Source of the DNA: Aporhodopirellula rubra
Lineage (GTDB): Bacteria > Planctomycetota > Planctomycetia > Pirellulales > Pirellulaceae
Assembly (NCBI RefSeq): GCF_014192335.1
Contig: NZ_JACHXU010000004.1
Span: 124,001 to 188,000 of the forward strand
Reading direction: 5' to 3'
Length of the DNA stretch: 64,000 bases
Shown: piece after piece, positions 37,785-47,152 of the stretch
Numbering within the stretch: position 1 is the first letter of the stretch
Layout: each line of letters starts with the position of its first letter
Notes under the pieces: generated by a model
Database searches by the model: none
Seen by the model: the letters and a program-made list of their open reading frames with translations, nothing else
Told to the model about the DNA's origin: nothing
Translations under genes and position numbers: made by a program

Positions 37785-38323
37785 CTACGAAGGAGGAATG
37801 GTCAATGAACTCATAGACCGGCACGATCAGAGGGCGTTTCGTTGATGCCCGCGGATTCCCAATCATGCAAACGCATCCGTTTAACGAAAACTTCCATAAA
37901 AAAACCACAGAAAACGCACAGGAGCCCTCAGGCCAGATCCCGGACCGTATTCAGTTTGAATGCCGGATTCCCAATCGTCCGACTCAAAACCCCGTGGTAG
38001 AAACGCGTCTCCCCATCGCAAAAACCTTAAAAGGCGAATCACGCAAAGACGGATAACCAACCGTTAAGAACCTCCCTTGGGCGTCTTAGGTAGGACAAGC
38101 TTCCTTTGTGCGCAGCACCGCGGCTAGACAATGGAATCATCCAATCATGCCGCCGGGTCATTTTCTAAAGTCTTTCTCGGACGTTGACCTTCAATCCATC
38201 CGTCCTCTGTGTTGGCCTTCGCCCCACGAGTTGCGCCAAAAACAGACAGACCGCCGATTGAACGCTCGCGTCACGAAGAGCACCGTTGCTCATTTCGATT
38301 CGACTTACAATCTGAGAAAGAAG
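37785..38323. other. Gene-free stretch upstream of third DUF1559 gene
   Basis: About 540 bases with no supported gene. The frame of the DUF1559 gene is open back to 38108, but that extension lacks any resemblance to a leader, and the ATG at 38324 is well placed. Confidence 0.5.
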
Positions 38324-39574
38324 ATGTCTAAACAGAAAGTAGATCGCGGTTTCACTTTGGTGGAACTGCTCGTGGTGATCGCCATCATTGGAGTCCTAGT
38401 TGGCCTCCTCTTACCAGCGGTTCAAGCCGCTCGAGAAGCAGCCCGACGAATGAGCTGCAGCAATAATTTCAAGCAGATTGGCCTTGGAATCCATAATTAT
38501 CACTCCACCTACAACCAACTCCCCGTGCAAGGTGGCGGCGCCAACGGCAACGGCTTCGGCGATGGCGGCGGCAACATCACGTCCGGCGGCGGACGTAGTT
38601 CTCGACGACTCAGTTTCCTGGTTGGCTTGATGCCCTTCGTTGAGCAGCAAGCACTCTGGGAAAAGATCTCTAATCCCAACATGGAGAATACGACCGGGAC
38701 CACGATGACGGGGCCTTGGAGCGCGATGGGGCCGAACCCTTGGACGCAAGACGGCTATGTTCCTTGGGCTAGCGAAATTCCGACGTTACGTTGCCCAAGT
38801 GATCCTGGAAAAGGGTTGCCTGCACAAGGACGAACCAACTATGCATCGTGCCTCGGCGATAGCCACTACGTCTATCATTACACGGATCCACATCCATGGG
38901 GACGAAACATCAACTATCCAGGAAATGTCTCCGTTGCCACTGCAGGACTTCGCTCACGCGGCAGCCATCGGGGCATGTTTCGCCCACGCGCAACCATGAA
39001 GTTTCGCGACACGCTCGATGGCTTGTCGAACACCATCATGGCCGGTGAGATCGCAACCGACCTAGGTGACCGAGATGCCAGAACAGATCTTCGGACACTC
39101 GGCGGCTCATCGACCCAGGCTCCATCCGCCGGGCAAATGTTCCTTGAGCCAGGTTTGTGTGATGACCTCGTTGATCCGGCACGACCGCAATTCTGGCAAA
39201 CCAGCAGCGATGTAAAACTGTTGGCCACAGGTGACAAACGTGGTTTTCGATGGGCTGACTGGGGGCCTGTGTTCTCCGGCTTTTACACCGTTCACTCGCC
39301 AAACAGTCCTTCTTGCACGGGCTCAACGTTTGCGGCAACCTACTCCGGCCCAATGTCGGCGAGTAGCCGACACCAAGGTGGTGTGCACGTTCTAATGGGC
39401 GATGGTGCCGTGAAGTTCATTACCGATACGATCGACGCTGGTAACCCAGACGCTCCAATTCCTTACTTCTACAGCGACTCCAATCAGAACCTCGTCGGAG
39501 ACGCGAGTCCCTATGGAGTATGGGGAGCCTTGGGAACACGAGCATCCCGTGAAATCATCTCGACAGAACTGTAA
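38324..39574 (+). CDS. DUF1559 domain-containing protein with pilin-like N-terminus
   Basis: I chose ATG 38324 ([20 protein letters not shown], 416 residues), with a purine-rich GAGAAAGAAG directly upstream. A short basic leader precedes the Gly-Phe pilin cleavage motif and the '[20 protein letters not shown]' helix. DUF1559 landmarks are '[17 protein letters not shown]', '[20 protein letters not shown]', '[20 protein letters not shown]' and '[21 protein letters not shown]', and it ends '[21 protein letters not shown]'. It is highly similar throughout to the copy at 12358-13590, including the last 25 residues. A small lipoprotein gene and a strong terminator follow. It is inserted in a decayed region. 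Confidence 0.95.
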   Translation: MSKQKVDRGFTLVELLVVIAIIGVLVGLLLPAVQAAREAARRMSCSNNFKQIGLGIHNYHSTYNQLPVQGGGANGNGFGDGGGNITSGGGRSSRRLSFLVGLMPFVEQQALWEKISNPNMENTTGTTMTGPWSAMGPNPWTQDGYVPWASEIPTLRCPSDPGKGLPAQGRTNYASCLGDSHYVYHYTDPHPWGRNINYPGNVSVATAGLRSRGSHRGMFRPRATMKFRDTLDGLSNTIMAGEIATDLGDRDARTDLRTLGGSSTQAPSAGQMFLEPGLCDDLVDPARPQFWQTSSDVKLLATGDKRGFRWADWGPVFSGFYTVHSPNSPSCTGSTFAATYSGPMSASSRHQGGVHVLMGDGAVKFITDTIDAGNPDAPIPYFYSDSNQNLVGDASPYGVWGALGTRASREIISTEL

Positions 39575-39693
39575 GACGCACATTGTCTTGTCCACAAATA
39601 GGCTTTGTATCCCCCAACTGCCCGGATAAATAATCATGCGTGCGGCGATCCTTCGCTCACGCATTCCACACCATCAACACGACCATTAAACGC

Positions 39694-39867
39694 ATGAAAA
39701 TCCTTCAACTGATAATGCTGTCCACGTTCTGCTGTCTTCCACTGACGTTCACGGGTTGTGGAGGTGGCGGAGAGCCACAAATGATCCCACCAGAGCGATC
39801 GGCCGATGAGATTCAAGCGTCGGCGGATGAAAAAGAAAAAGTAGGACAGGGTATCATTCCTGATTGA
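39694..39867 (+). CDS. Small lipoprotein downstream of DUF1559 gene
   Basis: A 57-residue peptide from ATG 39694 (MKILQLIMLSTFCCLPLTFT). It has a type II signal peptide with lipobox 'TFTGC', then a glycine run and a short charged tail ('ERSADEIQASADEKEKVGQG'). It is 119 nt downstream of the DUF1559 gene, and the pair ends at an intrinsic terminator. It is the positional equivalent of the lipoprotein at 12047-12232, although the tails are not alike. The function is unknown. Confidence 0.75.
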   Translation: MKILQLIMLSTFCCLPLTFTGCGGGGEPQMIPPERSADEIQASADEKEKVGQGIIPD

Positions 39868-39929
39868 CCCTGTTTAAGAATGCAGTCAGTTATCTGATTC
39901 TCAACTCAGCCATCTGACAAACCTCACTC

Positions 39930-39959
39930 GGGAGCAGCTTGACTGCTCCCGTTTTTTTT
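39930..39959 (+). terminator. Intrinsic terminator of the DUF1559/lipoprotein unit
   Basis: Perfect 8-bp stem GGGAGCAG/CTGCTCCC with a 5-nt loop, followed by G and eight T, 62 nt after the lipoprotein stop codon on the + strand. Confidence 0.9.
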
Positions 39960-40130
39960 AGCGTCGCCCCCACCTGCCCACAACGTCACGCCACTGATTG
40001 CGTTCCAGTACACAGTCGTGCGAGCGTGAGTTCAGAGGGGGATAGCTTATCGACCGCATCGAGCTTTCGATCCCGAACGCCGTCAATGACGTGTGAGGAG
40101 AAACCCACCCACACCAGATCCCAGCATGAT

Positions 40131-41663
40131 CTACCCGCCTACATTAAATCGCTGCAAGCCTGCCAACATCTTTTTGCTCAGTGGAGTCAACCTCGTTCGG
40201 TTGAATTGATCACCAAGTTTCCGCATCGCTTCGGCCTGAGTGGGGTAGGGATGAATCGCGCTACCGATCTTGGACAAACCAAGACCGTGCGTTATCGCCA
40301 CCGTCATTTCAGAAATCATGTCACCCGCGTTTTCGGCAACGATGGTGGCACCAACAATCGTATCGGTTCCCTTCTTGGTGTGCACTTTGACGAAACCTTC
40401 GTCTTGTCCTTCCAATATCGCGCGGTCCACTTCGTCGAATGGTTGAACGTAAGTGTCGATTTCGATCCCCGCGTCTTTCGCGTCCTTTGCGTACATACCA
40501 ACGTGAGCAATCTCGGGCGTGGTGTACGTCGCCCAAGGAATGACAAGATCGCTCATTTTCTTTTTGCCAAACGGCCCGACCGCGTACAGCGCGTTCTGAA
40601 TCACGATCCGTGCCATGAAGTCCGCAACGTGTGTGAACTGATACTGCGAGCAGATATCTCCCGCCGCGTAGATCTTCGGATTCGTGGTCTGTAAATGGTC
40701 GTTGACCTTGACTCCCTTTTTATCGTAGTCGACTCCAACGCCTTCCAAATTCAAATTCTCGACGTTGGGCGCCCGGCCTACCGCAACTAAGAGTTGGTCG
40801 ACCGACTCGTCATAGGCCTTGCCGTGTGAGTCGACCGTCAATCGGATACCGCCATCGTTCTTGATCTGCAAATTGCGACCGCAACACAGCAGCTTCACTC
40901 CCGCCCGTTCCATCGCGTTCTGAACGATGTCGGCGGCCGACCGATCCTCCTTCGTCAGAATCCCGTGTTCGGATTCCACGAGAAAGACCTCTGATCCTAG
41001 TTGTACGAACGACTGTGCCATTTCACAACCGATGGGCCCCGCACCGATGATCCCTAGTCGTTTCGGAAGCTCGGTGAGCGAGAACAGCGATTCGTTGGTG
41101 AGATACTTGACGTCATCGAGTCCGTCGATCGGCGGTGCCGAGGCTCGTGCTCCCGTCGCGATCACGGCTCGCTTGAATTTCAACTTCGAGCCGGCGACAT
41201 CGATGGTTTCCGAGTCAACAAAGCTTGCTTGCCCGAAGTAAACATCAACGCCCAGTTCACGAAACCTTTTCGCGGCGTCATTGCGACTGATTTTCGCTCG
41301 CAACCGTCGCATCCGGGACATCACGCCCGCGAAGTCGACCTCGACACCGTCCGAAACATGGATTGAAAAATCACTCGCGTTCTTGATCGCCCCGGCGACT
41401 CGCGCCGAACTAATCACGCCTTTCGAGGGCACACATCCGACGTTCAAGCAATCTCCGCCCATCAGATCACGTTCGATCAACGCAACACGTGCCCCCAACC
41501 CTGCCGCACCGGCGGCAGCAACGAGCCCCGCGGTGCCGGCACCGATCACAACGAGATGATAGGGATCGCTAGACGTCGGGTTGGTCCACGTTGTCGGATG
41601 CACGTTCGCTTCGAGTTCGCGATTGTGCTCGTCATGCGGTTGAAGTTGGATTAGGTTCGACAT
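40131..41663 (-). CDS. Mercuric-reductase-like FAD/NAD(P) disulfide oxidoreductase
   Basis: I chose ATG 41663 (MSNLIQLQPHDEHNRELEAN, 510 residues). It has the FAD dinucleotide fold 'HLVVIGAGTAGLVAAAGAAGLG' and a redox-active disulfide C72/C77 in 'GGDCLNVGCVPSKG'. The NAD(P) fold 'RLGIIGAGPIGCEMAQSFVQLG' follows, then 'IYAAGDICSQYQFTHVADF' and a dimerisation domain with 'GLGLSKIGSAIHPYPTQAEA' (interface His). It has neither the N-terminal HMA domain nor the C-terminal vicinal Cys pair of true MerA, so mercury reduction is unlikely. The downstream partner of this subgroup is commonly a TVP38/TMEM64 protein, as here (upstream gene, 94 nt away, same strand). The substrate is unknown. Confidence 0.92.
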   Translation of the reverse strand: MSNLIQLQPHDEHNRELEANVHPTTWTNPTSSDPYHLVVIGAGTAGLVAAAGAAGLGARVALIERDLMGGDCLNVGCVPSKGVISSARVAGAIKNASDFSIHVSDGVEVDFAGVMSRMRRLRAKISRNDAAKRFRELGVDVYFGQASFVDSETIDVAGSKLKFKRAVIATGARASAPPIDGLDDVKYLTNESLFSLTELPKRLGIIGAGPIGCEMAQSFVQLGSEVFLVESEHGILTKEDRSAADIVQNAMERAGVKLLCCGRNLQIKNDGGIRLTVDSHGKAYDESVDQLLVAVGRAPNVENLNLEGVGVDYDKKGVKVNDHLQTTNPKIYAAGDICSQYQFTHVADFMARIVIQNALYAVGPFGKKKMSDLVIPWATYTTPEIAHVGMYAKDAKDAGIEIDTYVQPFDEVDRAILEGQDEGFVKVHTKKGTDTIVGATIVAENAGDMISEMTVAITHGLGLSKIGSAIHPYPTQAEAMRKLGDQFNRTRLTPLSKKMLAGLQRFNVGG

Positions 41664-41757
41664 CGTTTTGCAGAGTTCGTGATTACAAATGGTGAATTGG
41701 ATGCACACTCAGGATCACCAAGACGGTGTTCAATTCCTGAGGATGTTCTTGGCTGCG

Positions 41758-43509
41758 TTATCGTGGCTGCTGATTATTCAATCCGTTGAGCCGCCAGTCG
41801 TACGGCAACCAATCGAGTGTTGGCGATTGCTCCGCCTCCATCGCCTCTCTCAATTCAGAGGAGTACTTCGCCGCGAAATTCGTCACGCTCCCCTCCGCCT
41901 GTTTAAAATCGCCACGGTACCAATCATACAATCGTGTGAGTCGCAGACGCGATTCGTCGCTCTCAAATTCAAACCACGTCGCGTGTCGATGAACGTACTC
42001 CGTTTGTTGCTGTAACTGTTCGGCGATGCGTTCCCCCTGATAGGCCGTGTTTCTCAGCGGCGGGCAACCGACCGCCGCACACACCAACGCGAAATGGATT
42101 CGCGGCTCAGCGAAATTGGGACGAATCTGTTCATGTTCGATTTGATTCAAACTCCACGTCTGCCCGCCAACCTTCCACCGCACCGCATCCCAACGCTGCG
42201 ACTCCGCAATATCGCGAATGGACTCGACCGGCAGATTCTCGATGACGAGTTTAAGCGTGGACGCATTGTAGGCATTGATCAGCAACGCCAACTTTTCGTT
42301 GCGCCCGAGATCGGCAAACGGAGCTCTCGCGATTTGCTCGAGATACTCATTCAATTTCGCCTCGTCCTTTTGCACCCCCTCGTAATCAACCCAGCCGTCG
42401 TCGTTGACATACGTTTGCAACAGTGTGTTGAGTTGCGAATGATCGACGGTGGGACCGGACGTAACCGCCGAATATTTCTCAGTCATCTCGACGCGAGGAG
42501 GACCGAACCATCCACTAAGCGACTTCTCGATCGTTTCGGCGTGAACCCGAACATAAGTCGCCACCGCCAGCATCACGATCGCAATTGATACGAAAAGGAC
42601 TGTCCGAGTCTGACCAGACAAATTGCTCGCGTTGTTCCCGTTTGGGCGTGGCTCGGACGTTTCCAAAGATGCTTCGCCGGACGACTCGTCGCGTGTGGCG
42701 TCATTGGCGAACGACTCGGTCCCCGTCTCGTCGCTCACCTGCTCTTTGAGTTTGCTGTTCGCCATCCGAGTCACATAGACCGTCACGACAACGGTCGCTA
42801 ATAAACCGACTGCCAACATTGCCCATTCGGCCGTCGAGCGTTCGCGATCGGCACCGATTGCCGCACCAGTCACGTGGCCGAGATAAACGTAGAGAAACGT
42901 GCCGGGCAACATCGCGACCCAACTCGTCAGCACATACGGGCCGAACGCGACCGGCGTGAGCCCGTACAGGTAGTTCTGCAGATTAAATGGAATCGCAGGT
43001 GATAGTCGCAGCAAACCGACGATCTTCCAACCGCCCTCGCCAATCGCGCGGTCGATTGCACCGAAATGGCGGTTCCCCGCAGCGAGTTTAGCGACACGAT
43101 CTCGTGCCGCGTACCGTGCGATTAGAAACGCCAGTGAAGCACCGATCGTCGATCCAATAGACACAATCACGGTGCCGACACCCAAACCGAAAATTGCGCC
43201 CGCCACGAGAGTTAAGATCGTCCCTGGTACGAACAGCACCGTCGCAACGATGTACATCAAAGTCAAAACCACCGGGCCCCAAAAACCAAGCCCCGCGATC
43301 CACGTTTTCATCGCAGACATGGCTTGATCAAACGGCAATGAGCGAAAGATCATCAAGATCGAACCGAGGATCAGTATCACCGAAATCCAACGGATGATGG
43401 AATGGATCCGAGCGGAACTCGCAGGCCCGCTGGCGTCCGTCGTTTCAGATCTGCGCTCAAACGTCGATCCGATCGACGATGCTTTGTCGTTTTCCATTTC
43501 GATAGCCAT
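41758..43509 (-). CDS. TVP38/TMEM64 (DedA-like) membrane protein fused to DUF547 domain
   Basis: I chose ATG 43509 (MAIEMENDKASSIGSTFERR, 583 residues). Residues about 40-250 form a TVP38/TMEM64 (VTT) domain with several helices, including 'LTLMYIVATVLFVPGTILTLVAGAIFGLG' (in parts), 'GSTIGASLAFLIARYAARDRV' and 'LSPAIPFNLQNYLYGLTPVAF'. A charged linker and one helix ('TVLFVSIAIVMLAVATYVRV') lead to an extracytoplasmic DUF547 domain (about 335-580) with 'NEKLALLINAYNASTLKLVIENLP', 'WSLNQIEHEQIRPNF', 'RIHFALVCAAVGCPPLRN' and 'FEFESDESRLRLTRLYDWYRGDF' (in parts). The two domains are usually separate genes. A second, broken DUF547 gene lies divergently 430 nt away. It probably works with the adjacent flavoprotein. 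Confidence 0.88.
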   Translation of the reverse strand: MAIEMENDKASSIGSTFERRSETTDASGPASSARIHSIIRWISVILILGSILMIFRSLPFDQAMSAMKTWIAGLGFWGPVVLTLMYIVATVLFVPGTILTLVAGAIFGLGVGTVIVSIGSTIGASLAFLIARYAARDRVAKLAAGNRHFGAIDRAIGEGGWKIVGLLRLSPAIPFNLQNYLYGLTPVAFGPYVLTSWVAMLPGTFLYVYLGHVTGAAIGADRERSTAEWAMLAVGLLATVVVTVYVTRMANSKLKEQVSDETGTESFANDATRDESSGEASLETSEPRPNGNNASNLSGQTRTVLFVSIAIVMLAVATYVRVHAETIEKSLSGWFGPPRVEMTEKYSAVTSGPTVDHSQLNTLLQTYVNDDGWVDYEGVQKDEAKLNEYLEQIARAPFADLGRNEKLALLINAYNASTLKLVIENLPVESIRDIAESQRWDAVRWKVGGQTWSLNQIEHEQIRPNFAEPRIHFALVCAAVGCPPLRNTAYQGERIAEQLQQQTEYVHRHATWFEFESDESRLRLTRLYDWYRGDFKQAEGSVTNFAAKYSSELREAMEAEQSPTLDWLPYDWRLNGLNNQQPR

Positions 43510-43939
43510 TGAGTACAAGACGAACAATTACAAGGCGGGTGTTATCAGACAAATCGTAACGGACACGACCGTAACGAAGCACCGTGTATTCTCAACCAAA
43601 AAATCGAGGGTTACCGAGTTCACTGGTTAGACGCCGTTGAACCGGAATCCTTACATCACCGCGTTCGAATTCCCTCGTGAGCGCCCTCGAAGAGCCTCGA
43701 AAGGATAACGCCGCCGCGTCGAAAACCACCAACAGCCTATGATCCTCGCAGTTCCTCACAGCACATCCAATGCCATCGTGCGAGATCCGCTCGAGACATG
43801 TTGTAAAACCGGCTGAATCTTCGATGTGACGCAAAAGTCGTCGTGGCGGACTGAGATGATGAATCACCATTTGGGGGCAGCATCCAGGGAACCTCACCGC
43901 TTGATGCCCGCCGCCCTGCCCTCGAACGGAGTCCCATTC
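43510..43939. other. Gene-free divergent region
   Basis: Separates the TVP38-DUF547 fusion from the divergent DUF547 pseudogene. Small frames here show no recognisable sequence. It presumably contains the promoter of the flavoprotein unit. Confidence 0.45.
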
Positions 43940-44808
43940 ATGAATTCGTCTCCCAATCGTCCCCTCCTCCTGGGAATCCTCGGAGTGATCGCGATACTTG
44001 GACTCGCGTCCGACCTCGTTGCTGGAAATAACATCCACGTGGGTCGAGATGTTCCGTTGAACGAACAAAGTTCGATGGGCCAAATCGAGCACGGCGATTG
44101 GGATCGCTTACTCAAAAGATTCGTCGACATTGACGGCAACGTCGCCTACACCTCATGGCAGCAATCAAAGGGGGACATGCAAACGCTCGATCGCTACCTC
44201 GCACACCTCTCCCACGCCTCTCCCACGCCAACGCTCACCTGAACGCCCACGACGAAGCGCGGCTCGCGTTCTGGATCAACGCCTATAATGCCGTCACCGT
44301 TCGCGGCATCCTCCACGAATCCCCCGCGGCCAGCATTCGCAATCACACGGCGAAAGTGTTCGGGTACAACATTTGGAAAGATCTGCTATTGAATGTTGGC
44401 AGTACCGACTATTCGCTCAACCAAATCGAACACGACGTGCTTCGCAAAACGGGCGAACCACGGAATCATTTCGCGATCGTTTGTGCCTCACGAAGTTGCC
44501 CTCGGTTGCTCAACAACGCGTACACTGCCGATCAGCTCGAAACACAGTTGACGCTTAACACCAACGCGTTCTTCGCATCGGGCAACCATTTCCGCTACGA
44601 TCCCACGCAGCGAACGTTTCAGCTTTCATCAATTCTCGAGTGGTTTGGTGAGGACTTCGGTCCCGATCAATCGGCGCGACTTCGAACCATCGCACCGTAC
44701 CTTCCGTCGCGGGAAGCCTACGACGCGGCGACGACCGCCCCCGCATCCGTCGCAGTTACTTATCTCGCCTACGACTGGAGACTCAACGATCAATCGCCCC
44801 ATCAATGA
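43940..44808 (+). pseudogene. DUF547 gene disrupted by an 11-bp tandem duplication
   Basis: The frame starts at ATG 43940 (MNSSPNRPLLLGILGVIAIL), with a signal anchor. It runs as DUF547 ('WDRLLKRFVDIDGNVAYTSW', 'TLDRYLAHLSHA') and then stops at 44242. The rest is in another frame: 'NAHLNAHDEARLAFWINAYN', 'DYSLNQIEHDVLRKTGEPRN', 'FAIVCASRSCPRLLNNAYT' and 'VAVTYLAYDWRLND' to 44808. At the break lies CTCTCCCACGC twice in tandem. Removing one 11-bp copy restores a continuous 'LAHLSHANAHLNAHDEARLA' and a 285-residue protein. The gene is therefore a recent frameshift, or a reversible contingency-type variant. It is a paralogue of the DUF547 domain of the fusion protein on the other strand. Confidence 0.9.
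44206..44229. repeat. 11-bp tandem duplication causing a frameshift
   Basis: Two adjacent perfect copies of CTCTCCCACGC (44207-44217 and 44218-44228), with periodicity extending one base on each side. The unit is not a multiple of three, so it shifts the DUF547 frame by two. Confidence 0.93.
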
Positions 44809-44859
44809 CCAATCGGCTTAACGAACACTCGAGCAAACAACGATTGTTCAAATCTCGAT

Positions 44860-45672
44860 TTGGTCGTCGTAATCATCCCTGCGCTGAATGAAGAACGTTC
44901 GCTGCCGATAGTGCCCGAGGTTTTGCCGCGAGTCGGGCATCTCATCGTTGCTTGGCGTGCGGACGATATTTCTTCTTGGCGTACTCGTCGCGGTGACAAC
45001 GGCATTGCTACTCCGGCCGATGAAACCGACTACGAATTCAGTTGGCGACCCGAGTCGTGGCGTGGTCACTTTTCTTCAACATTGGGAAATGAATGATTTC
45101 CTGTTCGCACTCATCAACGAAAACCTCAAACCAAACGATGATCGTTCACCGAACGAGAGCGCATGGTTCACGATCGTCCCCGATCCAATCCGCGTCGGAA
45201 TCGTGCGGTCATTCGCGTCGCGACTGAGTCTATCGCTACATCGAACTCCTTTCATCCTGACTCAAATCGTGACAGGCGAGATTTTCTCGGTCGTTGCCTT
45301 GGTGATCGTTTGGCAAGGCACGCTCCATGCCCGTTCCTCAGACGACTCGTTTTCTCAGACATCGATGCGACGAATCGGCGAAGCCGTGTTCCTAACCCTC
45401 GCTTGGTTCTGGCAACTTTGTCCGACGCAAAACCCATGGTATTGGACGTGGGCGTTGCCATTCTTTCCATTGCTCGCAGCCGAGTTTGGCTGTTCATGAG
45501 TGGACTCGTGTTTCTTTACTATTTGCGATTTTGGTTTGGTTACCCTTTCCCTACTACTCAAGTCACCGGTTCCATGTATCGGGGAACCGCATTCTTCGAT
45601 TTCGTGATCACATGGCTCGAATTCGCGTCTTGGTTCGCTTGTCTGGCGGCAGTCTCTTTCCGTCGACGCTAG
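44860..45672 (+). pseudogene. Remnant of GT2 glycosyltransferase fused to membrane glycosyltransferase-like sequence
   Basis: The left end encodes a typical GT2 N-terminus ('VVVIIPALNEERSLPIVPEV', 'LPRVGHLIVA') that stops resembling GT2 after about 30 residues, where the acidic 'DNGSTD' should follow. In a second frame from about 44948, membrane-protein sequence appears ('RTIFLLGVLVAVTTALLLRP', 'HWEMNDFLFALINENLKP', 'FLTLAWFWQLCPTQNPWYWT'), ending at 45499. In a third frame it continues as 'RSRVWLFMSGLVFLYYLRFWFGYPFPTTQ' (in parts) and 'FFDFVITWLEFASWFACLAA' to 45672. I read this as an internal deletion joining two glycosyltransferase genes plus a frameshift near 45480. It follows the broken DUF547 gene. 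Confidence 0.65.
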
Positions 45673-45726
45673 CACGGCCTATGCAACACAGACCTGATAC
45701 CGACCGACGTGAGATCGCCCAAAAAA

Positions 45727-46434
45727 TCAGGCGACGTGTAAAACAATTTTTCGATTCACCGATGCTGCCAGTCTTTCGGGATCGGTTAATACGATCTGAC
45801 GACGTTCAACATTGACAACGCCTTCGGCTTTCAAGTGTCCCAACAGTATCGTGACGTTCTCGCGCGTGCTGCCCATCAGGTTTGCAATCTCTTGATGGGC
45901 CAGTTTGATGCGGATTCGAACGCCCTCCGAGTCATCGACGCCGAATTGCTCGGACAAATCAAGCAACAGATGAATCAGCCGATCACGATTCGACAGAAAC
46001 AACAGGTTCTTTAATCGTCGTTCCATTCGGTGACGACGCATACCAATCATTTTGGTCATCGCCATCGACAGATCATGACTGGCGATCATCATCCGCTGCA
46101 GTTCGCACGCAGGGATCACGATTACGGTTGAGTCTTCCACAGCCTCAACGTATTCGTCGCGTTCATCACCGTCGAAGATCGCTAGCTCACCGAAGACTTC
46201 TCCCGGTTCGATGAACGCCAGAATTGATTGCTTTCCGTCATGCGTGAGGTTGCATACCTTGACCAGTCCGGCGACCAACAGGAACACGCTGTCCGCCGTT
46301 TCGCTCGGCAAATAGACGGGGCGGCGGGCCGCAAAAGTACGCGAGCGACTGCAGGCTTCCAACTGAGTCAATTGCTCGGGATGCAACTGGTTAAAAAGTT
46401 CGTTGTCCTTCAGATACCAAAGTTGTGGAGACAC
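45727..46434 (-). CDS. Crp/Fnr family transcriptional regulator
   Basis: The protein has 235 residues from a GTG at 46434 with AGGA 7 nt upstream. It has a cyclic-nucleotide-binding-like beta roll (about 12-125: 'RRPVYLPSETADSVFLLVAGLVKV', 'LAFIEPGEVFGELAIFDGDERDEY') and a long dimer helix. The C-terminal winged helix is 'IKLAHQEIANLMGSTRENVTILLGHLKAEGVV' (in parts, about 178-210). There is no N-terminal Cys cluster, so it is not an FNR-type iron-sulfur sensor. 'GELAIFDGDERDEY' departs from the Crp cAMP pocket 'GELGLFEEGQERSA', so cAMP binding is uncertain. It is intact among broken genes and may have regulated the redox module upstream. Confidence 0.92.
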   Translation of the reverse strand: MSPQLWYLKDNELFNQLHPEQLTQLEACSRSRTFAARRPVYLPSETADSVFLLVAGLVKVCNLTHDGKQSILAFIEPGEVFGELAIFDGDERDEYVEAVEDSTVIVIPACELQRMMIASHDLSMAMTKMIGMRRHRMERRLKNLLFLSNRDRLIHLLLDLSEQFGVDDSEGVRIRIKLAHQEIANLMGSTRENVTILLGHLKAEGVVNVERRQIVLTDPERLAASVNRKIVLHVA

Positions 46435-47102
46435 ACTGCGATCCTATCTTGTGTTGAAAAATCACGAGAGCAAACGTCCGTTGTGCTTTCATGCGGGCGA
46501 CGAGTGACCGCGGCGATTGCCGAGGCAGATCCACTCAGCCCGGATTCCGCGACTCTCGTTACCGGTCCAACTCCGTGCCCCGCGGGCAACCACTCATGTT
46601 GCTGGTTAGAACAAACCGCAACCAACCTCATACCGACCATCTTCCGCTGAACGTGTTCGATCACGCCCTGACAAACATCGGCGATGCGAAACCATTGCCC
46701 CGCCCGAAGCCTCGAGACGAACATTCTCGGCCCACCCTGGGGATAGAACCAATAGTCATGTCCGTTGGACACAATCGAAGACGTCTCCGAATAACGCGGC
46801 GTCGAACTCTCGGGAAAAGCCCGGTCGAGTTGGCGGAAAATCAATTTGGCAACGCCGCGGCTCAACGACTCGAGTTCAACGGTAATGCGATCGACTAACT
46901 CGATCCGTTTTCGCAAGACAATACAGATATCCGTCACACAAACCTCCTTCTCGTTGGATGATCCGGCACGCCTCAATTCGATCTTTCTTAGATCAACGGC
47001 GAAAACTTTCGCGCGGCGCGTCACAGCAAAGGCCCAATCCGTCGGTTGCTTTGGTGTGGATGCGCATCGCTGCCAAGCATCCGCCATTCGATTCGACATC
47101 AC
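46435..47102 (-). other. Uncertain open frame, possibly an eroded gene
   Basis: A minus-strand frame of up to 230 residues (its end runs into the Crp/Fnr start, to 46410) begins at ATG 47102. It encodes 'DICIVLRKRIELVDRITVEL' and 'SIVSNGHDYWFYPQGGPRMF'. No family is recognised, composition is not clearly coding, and the neighbouring sequence is decayed. It could be a small hypothetical gene or an eroded remnant. No alternative frame in this stretch looks better. Confidence 0.3.
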
Positions 47103-47152
47103 GCGACGGCGGAAAAGGGATTAGAAGCCGATTCGGCGTGATTTCAACGTGT

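Noticed and set aside
40131-41663. True mercuric reductase (MerA)
   Set aside because: The N-terminal HMA domain and C-terminal vicinal cysteines are missing and no mer genes are nearby.
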